The position numbers and the translations under genes were made by a program. A stretch of DNA of 64,000 bases, taken from Xylanibacter ruminicola. GTDB lineage: Bacteria; Bacteroidota; Bacteroidia; Bacteroidales; Bacteroidaceae. The stretch spans positions 1 to 64,000 of the forward strand of contig SUYC01000010.1 in the NCBI GenBank assembly GCA_015060625.1, read 5' to 3'. The notes under the pieces were generated by a model, which was given only the letters and a program-made list of their open reading frames with translations, was not told where the DNA came from and did not search any database. Numbering within the stretch: position 1 is the first letter of the stretch; each line of letters begins with the position of its first letter. This document shows, piece by piece, positions 62,402-64,000 of this stretch.

Positions 62402-62474
62402 CTTTTCGCCCTCCGAAAAGTAACTTTTCACTCATCAAAAAGTAGCTTTTCGATGCATGAAAAGCTACTTTTTA
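62392..62474. repeat. array of four 17-bp near-palindromes, 22-bp period (array 2)
   Basis: Units at 62392-62408, 62414-62430, 62436-62452 and 62458-62474, with 5-bp spacers CCCTC, CTCAT, ATGCA. Cores GTAGC, GTAAC, GTAGC, GCTAC. Same unit, spacer length and copy number as array 1. Units 3-4 fold to a 15-bp hairpin followed by ATTTTT, a terminator-like end. Confidence 0.85.
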
Positions 62475-62477
62475 TTT

Positions 62478-62642
62478 TTGCCACTGCAATTCCGGGCTTG
62501 GAAGAATCGCATAAAAGGACGCGATTGGTACGATTTAACTCGACATCTGGAGCAACGATTACTTCCTGCAACTGGCCGATATGATTATTTTATTATAAGA
62601 AATTTGGAAGTTATTAAAAAATTCTTTATATTTGCGGCGTGA
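62478..62642 (+). pseudogene. fragment of an AbiEii/AbiGii-type nucleotidyltransferase toxin
   Basis: The frame reads PLQFRAWKNRIKGRDWYDL, which resembles the C-terminal RxKGRDWYD segment of AbiEii-type toxins, and stops at TGA 62640-62642. The frame upstream is replaced by palindromic array 2, so the main nucleotidyltransferase domain is missing. Likely a relic; identity rests on one short motif. Confidence 0.5.
62627..62634 (+). promoter_or_regulatory. -7 box for the C11 peptidase gene
   Basis: TATATTTG with TTTG at 62603-62606, 20 bp upstream. It overlaps the end of the AbiEii-like fragment. Leader of about 45 nt. Confidence 0.55.
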
Positions 62643-62680
62643 TACTAATAACAACAAGTAAATATTAAAGTAATACCATT

Positions 62681-64000
62681 ATGAAAACAAACCTAAAACA
62701 ATTGATGCTATTGGCATGTTTCATGCTGAGTTTTGTGGCGTGCACTAACGATAGTGGTGATAACCCTGCGAAAGGAATCGACACCAGGATTGTGGGCAAC
62801 TGGTTCTCGGATGTGTCGGGGATGACCTATGCCAAGTGGAACTATGGTAAGACATGGCAGAACACCGAGTTTAAAGCCGACGGTACGGGCAGCACCCGTA
62901 TCTACTACACCTTTGAGGATGATGTCATCGGTTGCGAGAAGATTGACTTTACGTACACGGCATCGGCCAATGGTGTGTTGACGATGAACCCGAAGGATAG
63001 GGAGAAGATGTACGCTAACTGGCAGCTGGTGGGCGACGAGCTGACTCTTGGTGATGGCGATATCGACCTGAAATTTAAGAAAACCACTAGTGACATGGCT
63101 GCTAAGTTCGATACCTGGAGCAAGGACGATGAGATGATAGATGTGCCGCAACCCGCCAAATACACCGTGTTTGTATATGGCAATGCGGGTGGCACCATGG
63201 ATTTTATTATAGAACAGGGCTTATGGGAGAGACTGCAGCAGTACCTGACCGACCACAACAACGTGCGCGTGGTGTGCATGTATAAATATGGTAAGGATCA
63301 GCCGGATCCTGAAAAGGCCTTTACGGGCAAATATGCAGCGCCTGGCGATATCGTGTGGTTTGAGCTGACTGGCGAGACCGACCTGAACACAATTAAGGAA
63401 CAAGGTATGCAGGCTTTCGGCATGGGCGAGAAAGCCAAGCAACTGAAGATTTGTGACCCTAACACCATGCGCATGTTCCTGGAGTTCAGCAGTCTGCTGT
63501 GCCCTGCCGAGGATTACGTAATGGGCATCTGGGGGCACGGATCGGGCTTTGATGCCATGTACGATGTGCCTGGTAAGTACGAAGTGCAGCAGGCTCGTGC
63601 TACCCGTGGTGTGATGGTAGACGAGTGGGTGGATAACGAGTGGATGGATATGTACGAGATGTACGATGCCATGCAGGCTGCGGGCATTGAGAAGTTTAAC
63701 ACGCTGATGTTCCACAACTGCTTTATGGGTAATATCGAAACGCTGACACAGGCACGCAGCTTTGCCGACTACATTTTTGCCTCAGCCCATATACTGAGTA
63801 GCGGCGGTGAGCTGATGACGGAATTTATTCGCGGCCTTATAGAAACAGGCGATGCCGAGAAGGCTGGCAACCTGATGTTTGAACGCTGTACACCTGAATG
63901 GCAGAACAGTTATGTAGACGTAGCCAAGAATGTTTACGCCAACGGCGACTACAAGATGATTCGCACCGATAAGTTCGAGCCTATCATCGATGCTGCCAAG
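62681..64000 (+). CDS. clostripain-family (C11) cysteine peptidase lipoprotein, partial
   Basis: Open to the window edge (440 codons seen). Lipoprotein signal with Cys21 (FVACTND), an N-terminal lipocalin-like beta region (about 30-150; IVGNWFSD), then the C11 peptidase domain with His286 in WGHGSG and Cys347 in FHNCFMG forming the catalytic dyad. Secreted C11 enzymes cut after Arg or Lys. The rest of the gene is outside the window. Own promoter; not part of the replication block. Confidence 0.85.
   Translation, partial: MKTNLKQLMLLACFMLSFVACTNDSGDNPAKGIDTRIVGNWFSDVSGMTYAKWNYGKTWQNTEFKADGTGSTRIYYTFEDDVIGCEKIDFTYTASANGVLTMNPKDREKMYANWQLVGDELTLGDGDIDLKFKKTTSDMAAKFDTWSKDDEMIDVPQPAKYTVFVYGNAGGTMDFIIEQGLWERLQQYLTDHNNVRVVCMYKYGKDQPDPEKAFTGKYAAPGDIVWFELTGETDLNTIKEQGMQAFGMGEKAKQLKICDPNTMRMFLEFSSLLCPAEDYVMGIWGHGSGFDAMYDVPGKYEVQQARATRGVMVDEWVDNEWMDMYEMYDAMQAAGIEKFNTLMFHNCFMGNIETLTQARSFADYIFASAHILSSGGELMTEFIRGLIETGDAEKAGNLMFERCTPEWQNSYVDVAKNVYANGDYKMIRTDKFEPIIDAAK

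Noticed and set aside
62392..62474. CRISPR array
   Set aside because: Repeats are 17-bp near-palindromes that flip orientation, and spacers are only 5 bp; no cas genes are in the window.

Overview
The window reads as a chromosome segment of a rumen- or gut-type Prevotella (Xylanibacter/Segatella group, Bacteroidota). Evidence: TAnnTTTG-type -7 promoter boxes in front of most transcription units, a hybrid two-component regulator, many secreted glycosidases, TonB-family outer-membrane proteins, and an order GH10-CE1 / GH95 / GH3 with a PA14 insert that matches the xyn10D-fae1A ... xyl3A locus described from Prevotella ruminicola 23. It is probably that species or a close relative.

Layout. (1) 0.2-24.9 kb is a xylan-degradation locus: xylanase/feruloyl esterase, GH95, GH3 xylosidase (+); a hybrid sensor-regulator followed by a membrane-tailed PotD-like binding protein (-); then GH115 alpha-glucuronidase, a double GH43-CBM6 protein, GH31, a CE1-type esterase, a CE15-type glucuronoyl esterase and an acetyl/feruloyl-type esterase (+). 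Together they would debranch and depolymerise complex glucuronoarabinoxylan and its ester links. No SusC/SusD pair is present here. (2) 25.0-31.8 kb is a minus-strand alpha-glucan operon: GH77, GH97, pullulanase. (3) 31.9-46 kb is mostly housekeeping: RNase R with an orphan periplasmic-sensing histidine kinase, a nucleotide-sugar epimerase with a PAP2 phosphatase, greA behind a leader terminator, a HIT protein, mannose-1-P guanylyltransferase, tRNA-Leu(CAA), a hemolysin III-type membrane protein, an acetyl-CoA hydrolase/CoA-transferase and a SpoIIE-type phosphatase. (4) 45-54 kb: a LacI regulator with an outer-membrane protein; a vitamin B6 operon whose first gene fuses a degenerate ThiD/PdxK-like domain to an AraC domain, followed by pdxS-pdxT; a GH2 enzyme. 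(5) 54-58 kb: a TonB-dependent receptor and a DUF4421-type protein. (6) 57.9-62.7 kb is an accessory patch: a MazEF-like toxin-antitoxin pair bracketed by 44-bp perfect direct repeats, an M15 peptidase, a Lin1244-like replication protein, a CHC2/Toprim/DnaB-type primase-helicase, a small zinc-ribbon protein and an AbiEii-like toxin fragment. A C11 (clostripain) lipoprotein runs off the end.

Non-genic structure is the most unusual part. Two four-unit arrays of a 17-bp near-palindrome with 5-bp spacers (exact 22-bp period) lie about 37 kb apart. Degenerate heptanucleotide repeats occur between genes and also in frame inside two enzymes, GH43 and RNase R. All functional calls are by reading motifs; no database search was run.
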